Assembly (NCBI RefSeq): GCF_000332075.2
Contig: NZ_ALVU02000001.1
Span: forward strand, 3,112,324-3,176,323
Direction: 5' to 3'
DNA length: 64,000 bases
From: Synechocystis sp. PCC 7509
GTDB taxonomy: Bacteria > Cyanobacteriota > Cyanobacteriia > Cyanobacteriales > Chroococcidiopsidaceae
Position 1 is the first letter of the stretch, and every line of letters begins with the position of its first letter. Both the position numbers and the translations under genes were made by a program. A model generated the notes under the pieces. The model made no database searches and was not told the DNA's origin. It saw only the letters and a program-made list of their open reading frames with translations. Of the stretch, positions 27,535 through 36,957 are shown piece after piece.

Positions 27535-27711
27535 TATGCTCTTTTATCAAACTAAGGTTTGAAGTGGTAACTCGCGGTCGAATAAAAATTTTCCAAAGTT
27601 ATTCAAGTATGCTGTTTTGACCAACTCATTATTATCTGAATCTAGGAGAAATATCTTTTTTTTAAGCTCGGTGGATATTCGCCCAACACAATTAAAAACA
27701 TCTTTATAATT

Positions 27712-27735
27712 AAGGGATTGCAATCGCAATCCCTT
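27712..27735. repeat. perfect hairpin near tRNA-Lys
   Basis: Arms AAGGGATTGC (27712-27721) and GCAATCCCTT (27726-27735) with loop AATC. It lies 25 bases beyond the tRNA-Lys 3' end on the minus strand. There is no adjacent T-run, so a terminator role is possible but not certain. Confidence 0.55.
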
Positions 27736-27760
27736 GTCTTCAGCTACTCTACTATTTTTA

Positions 27761-27832
<72 letters not shown>

Positions 27833-27900
27833 GTGACTTGGTGTCGTTTTTTTGACACCGTTTATAACAGTAGCATGACTAATTCATAAACACAAGGGGT

Positions 27901-28776
27901 CTACAAAAAAGTTACGTTCATACTCACCCAGGTTTGCAAACTGTCTCCTGGTGGCAGAGAGATCAAGCCATCACCAGTATTTAGCGCATTGCGAGGGGCT
28001 GTCCAAGGCTCTAAACAGTAAAAGTCTTTGTCTTTGACTGTCCAAAAAACTACCGTGTTGTAGTAGTCGTTATTCCACTCTAAGTTTAACTGCAACTGGC
28101 GGCTGGTATCTTTGACTGAAGCAGATTCACTAGACAATTGCATAAAAGCAGCGTCTATTTCGTCAAGGTTGTAATCAAATTCGCCATGAAAAGCCTCCGT
28201 TGTTTGAGATTTTTGGTCGTAAAACTCGGTAGAGGGAATTTGTACCTGCAATGCACTTTTATCTAGGGCGGAGAAATAGGGATGCAATCCTACCGAAAAA
28301 GGCATGGATTCGCTGGAGTTGTTTTGAAAGTTTTGATGGATAACTAAGCTATTTCCCCACAGCCTGTAAGTAAAACTCACTTCAAAGTCAAAGGGATAGA
28401 CGGCTTTTGTTTCATCGTTGCTAGTTAAAACTAAGGTAATGCTGGCACAATCATTTGTTGATTGGTCGGTGACAAGCCAAGGCAAATCGCGGGCAAAACC
28501 ATGTTGTTTTAAAGTGTAAGTGCGATCGCCATGAGTGTAAGTATTGTCAGGTAAGTTGCCGCAGATGGGAAATAGTATGGGAATTCCGCCTCTAACGCTT
28601 AATTTGGGATCAGTAAAGCGACTTTCATCCAAATAAAACATTTCTTGCCCTTGAATTTGCCATTTAGTGACAATTCCGCCTCTTTCTGGCACTACTTCAA
28701 TGGAAGATTGGGCGTAAGAATCAGAAAGAGTGTAGGTCTTATACTGTTGCTGGTTAAGAGCGACTTTAAACGTCAT
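27901..28776 (-). CDS. aldose 1-epimerase family protein
   Basis: A 291-residue galactose-mutarotase-like protein that would interconvert the anomers of an aldose or sugar phosphate. Seen: PERGGIVTKWQIQGQEMFYL, RGGIPILFPICGNLPDN, the His/Arg-containing KQHGFARDLPW, SVGLHPYFSA with the second catalytic His, and EPWTAPRNAL. The R-GGIP-LFP and HGFAR motifs fit the glucose-6-phosphate epimerase-like branch. A longer frame to 28854 overlaps pdhA; ATG 28776 with AGGAA upstream is chosen. It follows pdhA after 10 bases. Confidence 0.83.
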   Translation of the reverse strand: MTFKVALNQQQYKTYTLSDSYAQSSIEVVPERGGIVTKWQIQGQEMFYLDESRFTDPKLSVRGGIPILFPICGNLPDNTYTHGDRTYTLKQHGFARDLPWLVTDQSTNDCASITLVLTSNDETKAVYPFDFEVSFTYRLWGNSLVIHQNFQNNSSESMPFSVGLHPYFSALDKSALQVQIPSTEFYDQKSQTTEAFHGEFDYNLDEIDAAFMQLSSESASVKDTSRQLQLNLEWNNDYYNTVVFWTVKDKDFYCLEPWTAPRNALNTGDGLISLPPGDSLQTWVSMNVTFL

Positions 28777-28786
28777 ATTTTTCCTA

Positions 28787-29824
28787 TTACTTATCTTCGG
28801 CAAATATAAACCGATACAATTCTTCTGGCGAAGGCTCTGGACTTGTTTCTGCAAACTTTACCGCTTCATCAATAACTTGGTTGATTTTGCCCTCAATTTC
28901 TTTAAGTTCTGACTCGGAAGCTAAATTATGTTCCGTCAGGTAAGCTGCCAATTTTTTAATCGGATCGCGACTGAACCAAAAATCTTTTTCTTCTTTAGCT
29001 CGTAGTTCGTCAGGATCGGCTAGAGAGTGTCCGCGAAATCGATAAGTAAGGGCTTCAATCAATGTCGGACCTTCTCCCGCACGAGCGCGTTCTACGGCTT
29101 CTGTCGCCGCCGCACGGACTGCTAACACATCCATCCCATCTACTTCTACCCCAGCCATACCAAAAGCATGAGCTTTTTTATAAATTTCTGGGTGGGACGT
29201 GGCGCGTTCGTGAGCCATGCCGATCGCCCATTTGTTATTTTCTACTACATAAATAATTGGCAGTTTCCACAACGCCGCCATATTTAAACATTCAAAAAAC
29301 TGCCCGTTATTTGCCGCGCCATCGCCAAAAAAGCAGGCTGTTACTTGATCTGCAAAGCTTTCATCGCCCAAAGCTTCCCGACGATATTTAGTTTGAAAAG
29401 CTGCCCCTGTAGCTACGGGAATCCCCTCTGCCACAAAAGCGTAGCCTCCGAGTAACTTATGTTCGCTAGAAAACATATGCATCGAACCACCCCGCCCTTT
29501 ACTGCAACCCGTGGCTTTACCAAATAACTCAGCCATTACTTCTTTGGCTGGTACGCCAGCACTTAGAGCATGGACGTGATCGCGGTAAGTGCTACAAACA
29601 TAATCCTCCCCTGGTCGCATGGCTTGAATGACCCCGGTAGACACCGCCTCTTGACCGTTGTATAAATGAACAAAGCCAAACATTTTACCTCGGTAATACA
29701 TTTCGGCGCATTTGTCCTCAAAATAGCGTCCCAAAATCATATCTTCATAAAGTCGCAAGCCTACTTCTGAAGATATTTTCACTGCATTAGTATTAAAAAC
29801 AGGTAATGCTCGTTCTTGAACCAT
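28787..29824 (-). CDS. pdhA: pyruvate dehydrogenase E1 component, alpha subunit
   Basis: The thiamine-diphosphate-binding subunit of the E1 heterotetramer that decarboxylates pyruvate to feed acetyl-CoA synthesis. The protein has 345 residues, with [20 protein letters not shown], the GRGGSMHMF motif, and the ThDP/magnesium motif [20 protein letters not shown] ending in NNKWAIGM. The phosphorylation-loop-like [15 protein letters not shown] is conserved. E1 beta, E2 and E3 genes are not adjacent, as is usual in cyanobacteria. The aldose-epimerase gene follows closely. Confidence 0.94.
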   Translation of the reverse strand: MVQERALPVFNTNAVKISSEVGLRLYEDMILGRYFEDKCAEMYYRGKMFGFVHLYNGQEAVSTGVIQAMRPGEDYVCSTYRDHVHALSAGVPAKEVMAELFGKATGCSKGRGGSMHMFSSEHKLLGGYAFVAEGIPVATGAAFQTKYRREALGDESFADQVTACFFGDGAANNGQFFECLNMAALWKLPIIYVVENNKWAIGMAHERATSHPEIYKKAHAFGMAGVEVDGMDVLAVRAAATEAVERARAGEGPTLIEALTYRFRGHSLADPDELRAKEEKDFWFSRDPIKKLAAYLTEHNLASESELKEIEGKINQVIDEAVKFAETSPEPSPEELYRFIFAEDK

Positions 29825-29991
29825 AGTGGAATTATCCTTGTAATTTTAATTTATATGGGAGAATGTGTTAAACAATATTGTGATTACCCATGCTGCACGT
29901 AGGAAGGTCACAAATTATTATCTTGTCACGGTTTAAGCGATTTTGATTGTAGGTTAAATTTTATTATTCGCGGTGTATAGGGAAATTAAGG

Positions 29992-32040
29992 GTGCGAATT
30001 CCACTAGATTATTACCGAATACTGGGTTTGCCAATTCAAGCAAGCGTAGAACAGTTGCAACAGGCTTACCGCGATCGCCTATTGCAATTACCTCGGCGCG
30101 AGTATTCCGAAAAAGTAATTGCCACAAGAAAACAACTTATAGACATAGCTTATAAAGTTTTAATCCATCCCCAACAAAAACAGCGCTACGATAATAACTA
30201 TTTTGTAGCAACCTATGGCGATCGAGTAGATACTTTAACTGAAGCTCCACCCAGCACAACGGAGTCTCTAGCTCCTAGTATTGAGATAACCGACGATCAA
30301 TTTACTGGCGCGTTGCTACTTCTCCAAGAGCTAGGAGAATACGAGCTTGTCCTTAATTTAGGTCAACCTTATCTAAATTTAGAAACCTCACTAAGTAATA
30401 ACGATCCGGATCTGGTTTTGACTGTTGCTCTTGCTTGTTTGGAGTTAGGGAGAGAACAATGGCAACAAGGTCAGTACGAAAAAGCAGCTTATTCTTTAGA
30501 AAATGGCTACCAGTTGCTCACAAATGCCGGATTATTTGCCAAAACTAGCCAAGAAATTGCCGCCGATCTCAATAAACTCCGCCCTTATCGTATTTTAGAA
30601 TTATTAGCACAACCTCAAGAGCGGATAGTTGAACGCAAGCAAGGTTTGAAGTTGTTACAAGATATTTTGCAACAACGAGGCGGTATTGACGGTACGGGAG
30701 AAGATGGATCGGGATTAGGTTTAGATGATTTTTTAAGATTTATCCAGCAACTACGCAGCTATTTAACCGTTAGAGAGCAGCAAGAACTATTTGAAACTGA
30801 AAGTCAACGCCCTTCGCCTGTTGCTAATTATTTGGCGGTGTATGCTCTAATGGCGCGCGGATTTGCCGAACGAATGCCGATCCTAATTCGCAAAGCCAAA
30901 TTGCACTTAATGCGATTGGGCAAGCGTCAAGACGTACATTTAGAACAAGCGGTGTGTTCGTTGCTACTTGGTCAAACTACGGATGCCAGTCGATCGGTAG
31001 AATTGTCTCAAGAACAGGAATCTTTGTCTTTGATTCGAGAAAATTCTCAAGGATCTCCTGATTTGTTGCCTGGTTTGTGTTTGTATAGCGAACGATGGCT
31101 ACAAAACGAAGTGTTTGCTCAATTTAGAGATTTAAGAAGTCGCTCAGTTTCCTTAAAAGATTACTTTGCAAACGAACAAGTACAAGCTTATTTGGAAGCT
31201 TTACCTACAGAAATTGAAGCTACTAATGAATGGGGTGCGGTAACGGAGGACATTCAAAGTAGTCAAGTTACAGCGCCTACACAAACTGTAGCAGTGGGCA
31301 AAAGTCAAGTTACAACTTCTTCCAATCCTCCTGAAGAAGTCGCTTTAGCTACTCGTAATCAGGCAAATTCAAACAGCATTGTTCATATTCAGCCTAGGAA
31401 ACGTGCCAAAAAACGCCCTCGTCGTTTTTCTGAGGGGATTTTTCAAAATCAAAAATTAGTTCGCCTAGCTTTATTGGCGCTAGTTGGTTTAGGTGGAATA
31501 TTATTTTTAGGCTTTGTGGCAGGTAAAACTTATAGTTGGGTACAAAGTAGGAGTGTTTCACCACTGGCTTTAGCAGGAGAGCAACCGTTAGTAACGTTAA
31601 ACGAACCGTTATTCGATCTTACTGAAACAACTACCGAAATACCTGCTGATAGTTTATTAATAGAAGCAACTGCCCAGCAAGTCATTCAAAACTGGCTCTC
31701 CACGAAAGCTGTAGCCTTTGGTACTACTCATGCAACGGAAGAATTAGCACAAATTTTAGTCAATCCAACTTTATCTCAGTGGCAAAAACGAGTTAGTAGC
31801 GATCGCGCTGATAATCGTTATCGCCAATACAAACATACTTTGAAAATAGATGCGGTAAAAACTGACGCAAAAAATCGCGATCGCGCGATCGTTACCGCTA
31901 CCGTTGAAGAAGTAGCTCAAGTGTATATTGATGGCAAGCTAAGTCAAAGTTTGTCTTACGATGAGAAATTACAGGTAAATTACGATCTAGTTAGGCAAGC
32001 TAATCAGTGGCGAATTCGGGAAATGGTAGTTTTGAAGTAG
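29992..32040 (+). CDS. ftn2: cell division protein ZipN/Ftn2 (ARC6 homologue)
   Basis: An inner-membrane division protein of 682 residues that anchors FtsZ rings in cyanobacteria. The N-terminal J-like domain reads IPLDYYRILGLPIQASVEQL and QRYDNNYF. Then come helical repeats, a basic stretch RKRAKKRPRRF, and one membrane helix near residues 491-512 (LVRLALLALVGLGGILFLGF). The C-terminal ARC6/IMS-like domain starts at AQQVIQNWLSTKAVAFG and ends QWRIREMVVLK. The start is GTG. Typical J-domain HPD is absent, as in other Ftn2 proteins. Confidence 0.92.
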   Translation: MRIPLDYYRILGLPIQASVEQLQQAYRDRLLQLPRREYSEKVIATRKQLIDIAYKVLIHPQQKQRYDNNYFVATYGDRVDTLTEAPPSTTESLAPSIEITDDQFTGALLLLQELGEYELVLNLGQPYLNLETSLSNNDPDLVLTVALACLELGREQWQQGQYEKAAYSLENGYQLLTNAGLFAKTSQEIAADLNKLRPYRILELLAQPQERIVERKQGLKLLQDILQQRGGIDGTGEDGSGLGLDDFLRFIQQLRSYLTVREQQELFETESQRPSPVANYLAVYALMARGFAERMPILIRKAKLHLMRLGKRQDVHLEQAVCSLLLGQTTDASRSVELSQEQESLSLIRENSQGSPDLLPGLCLYSERWLQNEVFAQFRDLRSRSVSLKDYFANEQVQAYLEALPTEIEATNEWGAVTEDIQSSQVTAPTQTVAVGKSQVTTSSNPPEEVALATRNQANSNSIVHIQPRKRAKKRPRRFSEGIFQNQKLVRLALLALVGLGGILFLGFVAGKTYSWVQSRSVSPLALAGEQPLVTLNEPLFDLTETTTEIPADSLLIEATAQQVIQNWLSTKAVAFGTTHATEELAQILVNPTLSQWQKRVSSDRADNRYRQYKHTLKIDAVKTDAKNRDRAIVTATVEEVAQVYIDGKLSQSLSYDEKLQVNYDLVRQANQWRIREMVVLK

Positions 32041-32099
32041 CCCAAGTAGTAAGATCGGGTACAAGCAATAAATATTTACTAATTTTTTAGGAGATTACT

Positions 32100-32213
32100 G
32101 TGGTTGAACCCTTATTAGATGGAATAGTTTTAGGAACGATAGCTATAACTCTAGCAGGCTTATTTTTTGCCGCTTACAAACAATACAAGCGCGGTAAGCA
32201 ATTAGGTTTATAA
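32100..32213 (+). CDS. petG: cytochrome b6-f complex subunit PetG
   Basis: A 37-residue single-helix subunit required for assembly or stability of the thylakoid cytochrome b6f complex. The translation begins [20 protein letters not shown] and ends [17 protein letters not shown], matching PetG in its VEPLL opening and the AAY-QYKRG tail. GTG start with TTAGGAG placed 9 bases upstream. It is divergent from ftn2's 3' end by 59 bases and converges on rsmD. Confidence 0.95.
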   Translation: MVEPLLDGIVLGTIAITLAGLFFAAYKQYKRGKQLGL

Positions 32214-32221
32214 AGCGACTT

Positions 32222-32251
32222 ATTGCCCTTCTTAACTAGGGGAAGGGCAAT
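32222..32251 (+). terminator. hairpin between petG and rsmD 3' ends
   Basis: Arms ATTGCCCTTC (32222-32231) and GAAGGGCAAT (32242-32251) pair fully around a 10-base loop. It begins 8 bases after the petG stop and overlaps the last codons of rsmD. There is no T-run on the plus strand, so it may stabilise the petG transcript end rather than act as a classical terminator. Confidence 0.5.
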
Positions 32252-32774
32252 AAAAAGTTACGGCGGTATGCCCGTAAACTTTTTGTAGGCAAATTTCTAA
32301 AGTGGTAATTTGGGGTAATTCAAAACTGGGAGAATGTTCTACAGCAAGTTCGCCATCAGGGTGTAAAAGCTTGTAAACAGCGATTTCTTCTAGCACTGGT
32401 TGATATAAATTGCTGGCGTAAGGTGGATCGAAGTAAATCCGGTCAAACTGCTGTCCAGCAAGGCTTTTTAAGCGCTGTAATACGTCTCCCTTCAATACTT
32501 GAAAGGTTTGATTAATCGCTATTTGTTGCAGGTTTTGCCCAATAATCGTACAAGCACGGCTAGATTGTTCGATGCAAGTTACAGATTTTGCACCTCGACT
32601 TAAAGCTTCGGCGCTCATTGCGCCACTACCCGCACACAAATCTAGCCACGAGCAATTATCTATTTCTCCTTGCCAAATATTAAATAATGCTGATCGCACG
32701 CGCGAACTTGTGGGGCGAGTATCAAGCCCTGGTAAAGTTTTTAGTTGACGATTGCCGGAAATTCTTAAACTCAT
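32232..32774 (-). CDS. rsmD: 16S rRNA (guanine(966)-N(2))-methyltransferase
   Basis: Methylates G966 of 16S rRNA in the small subunit. The 180-residue protein starts MSLRISGNRQLKTLPG, has RPTSSRVRSALFNIW, the SAM-binding motif WLDLCAGSGAMSAEALSRGA, and the catalytic motif FDPPY. All are diagnostic for RsmD. It starts three bases after the hisH stop and is probably translated from the same transcript. Confidence 0.94.
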   Translation of the reverse strand: MSLRISGNRQLKTLPGLDTRPTSSRVRSALFNIWQGEIDNCSWLDLCAGSGAMSAEALSRGAKSVTCIEQSSRACTIIGQNLQQIAINQTFQVLKGDVLQRLKSLAGQQFDRIYFDPPYASNLYQPVLEEIAVYKLLHPDGELAVEHSPSFELPQITTLEICLQKVYGHTAVTFYCPSPS

Positions 32775-32777
32775 AGC

Positions 32778-33425
32778 TTAAGCGGGAATTTTGGCGTTTA
32801 CTTGGGCAACAAAGTTAGCTAAAATTTGCAATCCCGCACTGGAAGATTTTTCGGGGTGAAATTGTACTGCCATTAAGTTATCAAGAGCGATCGCGGCGGT
32901 CACAGTTTGCGTCCCATGAGTGACCGTTGCCGCGCGAATGGCAGTATCTATAGGGTCAACATAGTAGGAATGAACAAAATACACCCATTCCCCACCTTGT
33001 AGCCCTTGCCAGAGTCCGCATTTTGGTTGAGTAAGTTCCAATTGATTCCAACCCATGTGGGGGATCGTAATTCCTGGCTCGTTAATAAATCTTTTCACCA
33101 TACCAGGAATAATCCCCAATCCCGGCTCTTTGCCTTCTTCGCTACCATCAAATAACATTTGCAAACCTAAACAAATGCCTAAAAATGGTTTGCCACCAGC
33201 AATTAATTTTTTGATAGGATCTTCTAAAGCGCGCGATCGCAAGTGTTGCACCGCCGGATCGAAAGCCCCCACTCCTGGCAATACAATCGCGTCGGCTTGC
33301 TCTAATTCCCGGATTGAATCGGTAATTTTTAGCTTTGCTCCGGCTTTTTCCAAGCCTTTACAAGCAGAGTGCAGGTTTCCCATGCCATAATCTATAATCG
33401 CTATTTCTGTCATTGTTTTACTCAT
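32778..33425 (-). CDS. hisH: imidazole glycerol phosphate synthase subunit HisH
   Basis: The glutaminase partner of HisF; it supplies ammonia for imidazole ring formation in histidine synthesis. The protein has 215 residues: AIIDYGMGNLHSACKGLEKA, the PGVGAF oxyanion region, the nucleophile Cys in GICLGLQMLF, and the His/Glu pair in VQFHPEKSS. Two starts are possible (33425 and 33413, four codons apart). It is followed by rsmD and is divergent from the C15-like gene with only 38 bases between them. Confidence 0.95.
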   Translation of the reverse strand: MSKTMTEIAIIDYGMGNLHSACKGLEKAGAKLKITDSIRELEQADAIVLPGVGAFDPAVQHLRSRALEDPIKKLIAGGKPFLGICLGLQMLFDGSEEGKEPGLGIIPGMVKRFINEPGITIPHMGWNQLELTQPKCGLWQGLQGGEWVYFVHSYYVDPIDTAIRAATVTHGTQTVTAAIALDNLMAVQFHPEKSSSAGLQILANFVAQVNAKIPA

Positions 33426-33463
33426 TGACCCTTTTTTATTTTAAGGTAGGCGATCGCAAGTGC

Positions 33464-33967
33464 ATGGATAGAAAACTCCTATTCACATCTTTTACTACCT
33501 GGCTACCTGAGCAAAAATCTAATTCGTCAGACGACTTGCTGCAAGAAATATCGCCTTTACACCCGCAAGATTCATTTTTAAGACATTTACCTGTAGATAT
33601 AGAGCTTGCAAGTAACTTAACAATTACCAAAATTGCCGAACTTCAGCCTGATATTATTGTTTGTTGTGGGATGGCTCAAAAACGTAGCCAACTTACTATA
33701 GAGGCAAAAGCCAGCCGTGGAGATGAGTGGTTAAATGCTCAAGTAAATTTACACCAGTTAATAGCTGGCATTGATGGGATCGAAATTAGTTATGATGCGG
33801 GTAAATTTGTCTGCGAAGGTCTTTATTACTCGGTATTGCAGTATCTACAAGAGTCGCAACTATCTAGTCATTGTATATTTGTTCATATCCCAATTCTCAA
33901 TTCAGATAATTTGACGGAAATTAAAAACAGTTTCTTAGCTGTTGTCCAACGATTAACCTTTGTCTAA
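33464..33967 (+). CDS. peptidase C15 (pyroglutamyl peptidase)-like protein
   Basis: A 167-residue protein related to pyrrolidone-carboxyl peptidase, which removes N-terminal pyroglutamate. The triad can be placed: Glu80 in RSQLTIEAKA, Cys117 in DAGKFVCEGLYYS and His141 in FVHIPIL. The N-terminal FTSFTTW resembles the TGFEPF strand of the family. It is shorter than typical 200-215 residue enzymes, with the region after QKSNSSDDLL compressed, so activity is uncertain. DUF3370 follows after 8 bases. Confidence 0.75.
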   Translation: MDRKLLFTSFTTWLPEQKSNSSDDLLQEISPLHPQDSFLRHLPVDIELASNLTITKIAELQPDIIVCCGMAQKRSQLTIEAKASRGDEWLNAQVNLHQLIAGIDGIEISYDAGKFVCEGLYYSVLQYLQESQLSSHCIFVHIPILNSDNLTEIKNSFLAVVQRLTFV

Positions 33968-33975
33968 ATTTTTTC

Positions 33976-35304
33976 ATGCTGCCATTTTTACCATTAGCTC
34001 AAGCAACGCCTCAAGAAATAGTCCAAATCCAACAAGTACGAGAATTACCGGGCAAATTAGACAAAGTGTTGGTGTTTAACAGCAATAGCCCTGAATTAGT
34101 CCAAAAAGCAGGTGTTTTACTCTCAACTTTTCCCCCAAATGGTAAAAAATCGCGGGGAGCGCATCTAAATTTTCCCTTGCAAGGAAGATTTGATATATTT
34201 GCTCACCATGTAGCCAAACCACCTACAGCTAATAATTTGCGCTCGCTTTATTTGGGGATACTTCTTCACAACCCCAGCAACAAACCCTTGCAAGTCAATA
34301 TATTGCAAGCGGCGACTTATCTTAGTCAACCGGATGCACCGTTTATAGAATTACCAGCTTTAAGCGAAAATCCATTAAGTAAAATATTTGCAGGTCCCGG
34401 CGATCGCGTTACCAATGCCATACTACGAGGACAAAGGCATCGTTTACCCCCCTATATCGTCCTTCCCCCTCGTCAAAGCCGACTATTAATTAATTTACCC
34501 ATCCCGGTAAAGACTCTAGATCCGCCTATTAACGGGCGATCGCTACTTATGCGATTGCAAAGCCCCCGCCCTATTTATGCCGCTAGTTTAGCCATGTACG
34601 CGCCTCTGAAAGCAAATAAAAAGGAAGTCGCGCCAACTTTAACCCAATGGCAAAATTTGTTATTTACTGGAAATTTGGTTTCACCGCGCGATCGCGCTCC
34701 CACGCCGCCGGAACAAACTACTAATAAGATTATCTATGGACGGGTAGCCGGGATAGCTCAAGGCTCTCAATGGACGGCGCAAATAGTCGATTCTCCGTCG
34801 CCATACTTAACCATTCCGCGATCGCGTCAAGCATTTTCCTACGGTTTGAGTACGCTTCCCTTGGGCAAATTAGGCACAAATCAAGTACAAAGTGCGCCCT
34901 TATTGGCTCGTTACCCGGATACAGCTTACAGCGCTCATGGCAATTACGGCATTCAGTACAATCTCAATTTACCTTTGTACAACAATACTGATAGTCCTAA
35001 AACCGTTTCAGTATGGTTGCAAACACCGATTAAAGAAGACACTTTGAGTAAAAGCGGATTGCGGTTTTTGCATCCGCCAGCAAGTCAAGTTTTCTTTCGC
35101 GGGACTGTGAGAGTTGCTTATAAAAGCGATCGCGGCTTACCACAGACGCGCTACATTCATTTAGTTCAAAAACGTGGCGATCGCGGCGCTCCCTTGGTAC
35201 AACTCAATATCCAGCCGCAAGCTACGCGTTTGGTACAGGTAAACTTTCTTTATCCTCCCGATGCTACACCGCCGCAAGTTTTAACGATCGCGACAAACGG
35301 ATAA
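33976..35304 (+). CDS. DUF3370 domain-containing protein
   Basis: A 442-residue protein matching the cyanobacterial DUF3370 family: QIQQVRELPGKLDKVLVFNS near the N-terminus, RGAHLNFPLQGRFDIFAHH, and NYGIQYNLNLPLYNNTDSPK in the C-terminal half. Beta-rich sequence and an N-terminal LPLAQA suggest export, perhaps to the cell surface, though the signal is short. Function unknown. It sits between the peptidase C15-like gene (8 bases) and a GT39-type gene (15 bases), so the three may form an operon. Confidence 0.78.
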   Translation: MLPFLPLAQATPQEIVQIQQVRELPGKLDKVLVFNSNSPELVQKAGVLLSTFPPNGKKSRGAHLNFPLQGRFDIFAHHVAKPPTANNLRSLYLGILLHNPSNKPLQVNILQAATYLSQPDAPFIELPALSENPLSKIFAGPGDRVTNAILRGQRHRLPPYIVLPPRQSRLLINLPIPVKTLDPPINGRSLLMRLQSPRPIYAASLAMYAPLKANKKEVAPTLTQWQNLLFTGNLVSPRDRAPTPPEQTTNKIIYGRVAGIAQGSQWTAQIVDSPSPYLTIPRSRQAFSYGLSTLPLGKLGTNQVQSAPLLARYPDTAYSAHGNYGIQYNLNLPLYNNTDSPKTVSVWLQTPIKEDTLSKSGLRFLHPPASQVFFRGTVRVAYKSDRGLPQTRYIHLVQKRGDRGAPLVQLNIQPQATRLVQVNFLYPPDATPPQVLTIATNG

Positions 35305-35319
35305 TCTCATCACCAAAAA

Positions 35320-36957
35320 ATGATTAAACGTATTTTCAAAAGTTCTTTTTTAATTGGAACATTGCCTTATATCAGCTTATTTGTTTGGCTTGTTCCCCTA
35401 TTAGTATTTAATTCCGAGCAGCAAAGTTTAATCGCTCACGATGAAGGAATTTATGCTTGGCGAGCGAGATGGATTGTAGAATCCGGCGATTGGATGAATC
35501 CGGCGATTATTCATTATGGTAAAACTCCGGGAATATATTGGTTAATAGCGAGTTCTTTTTCTTTATTTGGTATTAATGAAATAACCGCTAGACTTCCGAG
35601 CATGGTTTTTAGTGTTGTTAGCGCTTTATTAATCTATGAAATTGGCAAGATTACTATTAGCAAACAAGTAGGCTGGTTAGCGGCGGCTATTTTGAGCATA
35701 GAGTTTTTCTGGTTGCAATATAGTCGAATGTCTGTACCAGATATCCCTTTAGCAAGTTTTGTATTGTTAGGTATTTGGTGCTTGTTAAAAGCGGAGTTAC
35801 AACCAAATAATCGTTTACTTTGGGGTTTTGGAGTTGGCTTAAGTTTTGGCTTAGGCTTTTTAATTAGAAGCTACATGATTTTTCTGCCAATGCTGGCTTT
35901 AATGCCTTACTTAATATGGGAACATCGCCGCCATCGTCATTTTACTAATCCGGCAATTTACTTAGGTTTGTTATTAGGTTTAATTCCAACAATTTATTGG
36001 CTTTTTACTAGCTGGGCTTTTTATAAATCAACTGAGTTTACAGAAATGTTTGATTTTATTGTTCATTTAAACTCAGAAGAACGTAACGGCAATAATATCT
36101 TTTATTACTTGTGGAACATACCAGCCAAAGCTTTTCCTTGGGCTTTTATGGGGTTATTAGGCTTGAAAGTTGCTTTAACTAATCCTATTCCTCGCTACCA
36201 GTTAATATTAGTTGGATTTCCGATTATTCTATTTATTGAAATTAGTTTATTTTCGACTCGAATACCTCATTATGCACTTTCTCTTTATCCCTTTATTGCT
36301 TTACTAGCAGGTTTGGGTTTAGATTGGCTAGGCAAAAATTATCAAACAAAAAGTCTACCGCGTATTCTTAGTTATGTTATTGGGGTTTTGAGTTGCTTGT
36401 TATTAGTAGCAAGTTTAATCCTACTTACGGGTGTAGCAATTCCTGTAGACGCAGAGATTCAAAAATATGCCGCGATCGCATTTGTATTAGGATTAGGTTG
36501 GTTAACTGTTCCCCTAGTATGGATTGGGTATCATAAATTAGGTAAGCATTTTTTGACGGCTAAGTATTGGGTAGCAGGTTGGTTATTAGCTCCTTGGTTA
36601 GCTTTATCTGTAGCTGGAATTACGGGTTTGCTAGGAGATTATAACCCCGAAGTTAAAGCATTTTTTCAACAACCAAATATCGCTTCTATAGTCCAAAATC
36701 ATCCAATCAACTTTGTGGAAGGTGGCGGAAAAACTGGAGTCTTGTTGCGTTTTTATACGCCTCGTTTAGGAAAAGTAGCAAACAGTATCTCCGACTTACC
36801 AAAAGCTAGTTATGCTTGGGTTGAGTCGGAAATAGCTAGTAAATCAAAGTCTGATTACAATGCGATCGCAACTATTCGAGATGTGCAGTTAGTTCAGGTA
36901 CAAGAAACTGCTAATACTTCACCACAAAAACCTTCTAGTTTAGGTCAAGGTTTTTGA
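35320..36957 (+). CDS. GT39/ArnT-like membrane glycosyltransferase
   Basis: A 545-residue polytopic membrane protein resembling ArnT and protein-mannosyltransferases, which use polyprenyl-phosphate sugars on the outer face of the membrane. The acidic first loop AHDEGIYAWRARWIVESGDW and the PGIYWLIASSFSLFGINEI segment are typical, with about eleven hydrophobic helices. The acceptor (lipid or protein) cannot be told from the sequence. Its last 13 bases overlap the 3' end of the next gene on the opposite strand. Confidence 0.8.
   Translation: MIKRIFKSSFLIGTLPYISLFVWLVPLLVFNSEQQSLIAHDEGIYAWRARWIVESGDWMNPAIIHYGKTPGIYWLIASSFSLFGINEITARLPSMVFSVVSALLIYEIGKITISKQVGWLAAAILSIEFFWLQYSRMSVPDIPLASFVLLGIWCLLKAELQPNNRLLWGFGVGLSFGLGFLIRSYMIFLPMLALMPYLIWEHRRHRHFTNPAIYLGLLLGLIPTIYWLFTSWAFYKSTEFTEMFDFIVHLNSEERNGNNIFYYLWNIPAKAFPWAFMGLLGLKVALTNPIPRYQLILVGFPIILFIEISLFSTRIPHYALSLYPFIALLAGLGLDWLGKNYQTKSLPRILSYVIGVLSCLLLVASLILLTGVAIPVDAEIQKYAAIAFVLGLGWLTVPLVWIGYHKLGKHFLTAKYWVAGWLLAPWLALSVAGITGLLGDYNPEVKAFFQQPNIASIVQNHPINFVEGGGKTGVLLRFYTPRLGKVANSISDLPKASYAWVESEIASKSKSDYNAIATIRDVQLVQVQETANTSPQKPSSLGQGF

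Noticed and set aside
27547-27729. 60-residue open frame on the minus strand after tRNA-Lys
   Set aside because: No recognised domain, it lies across a hairpin, and it lacks a ribosome site. Could be a remnant of a gene, but there is not enough to support it.
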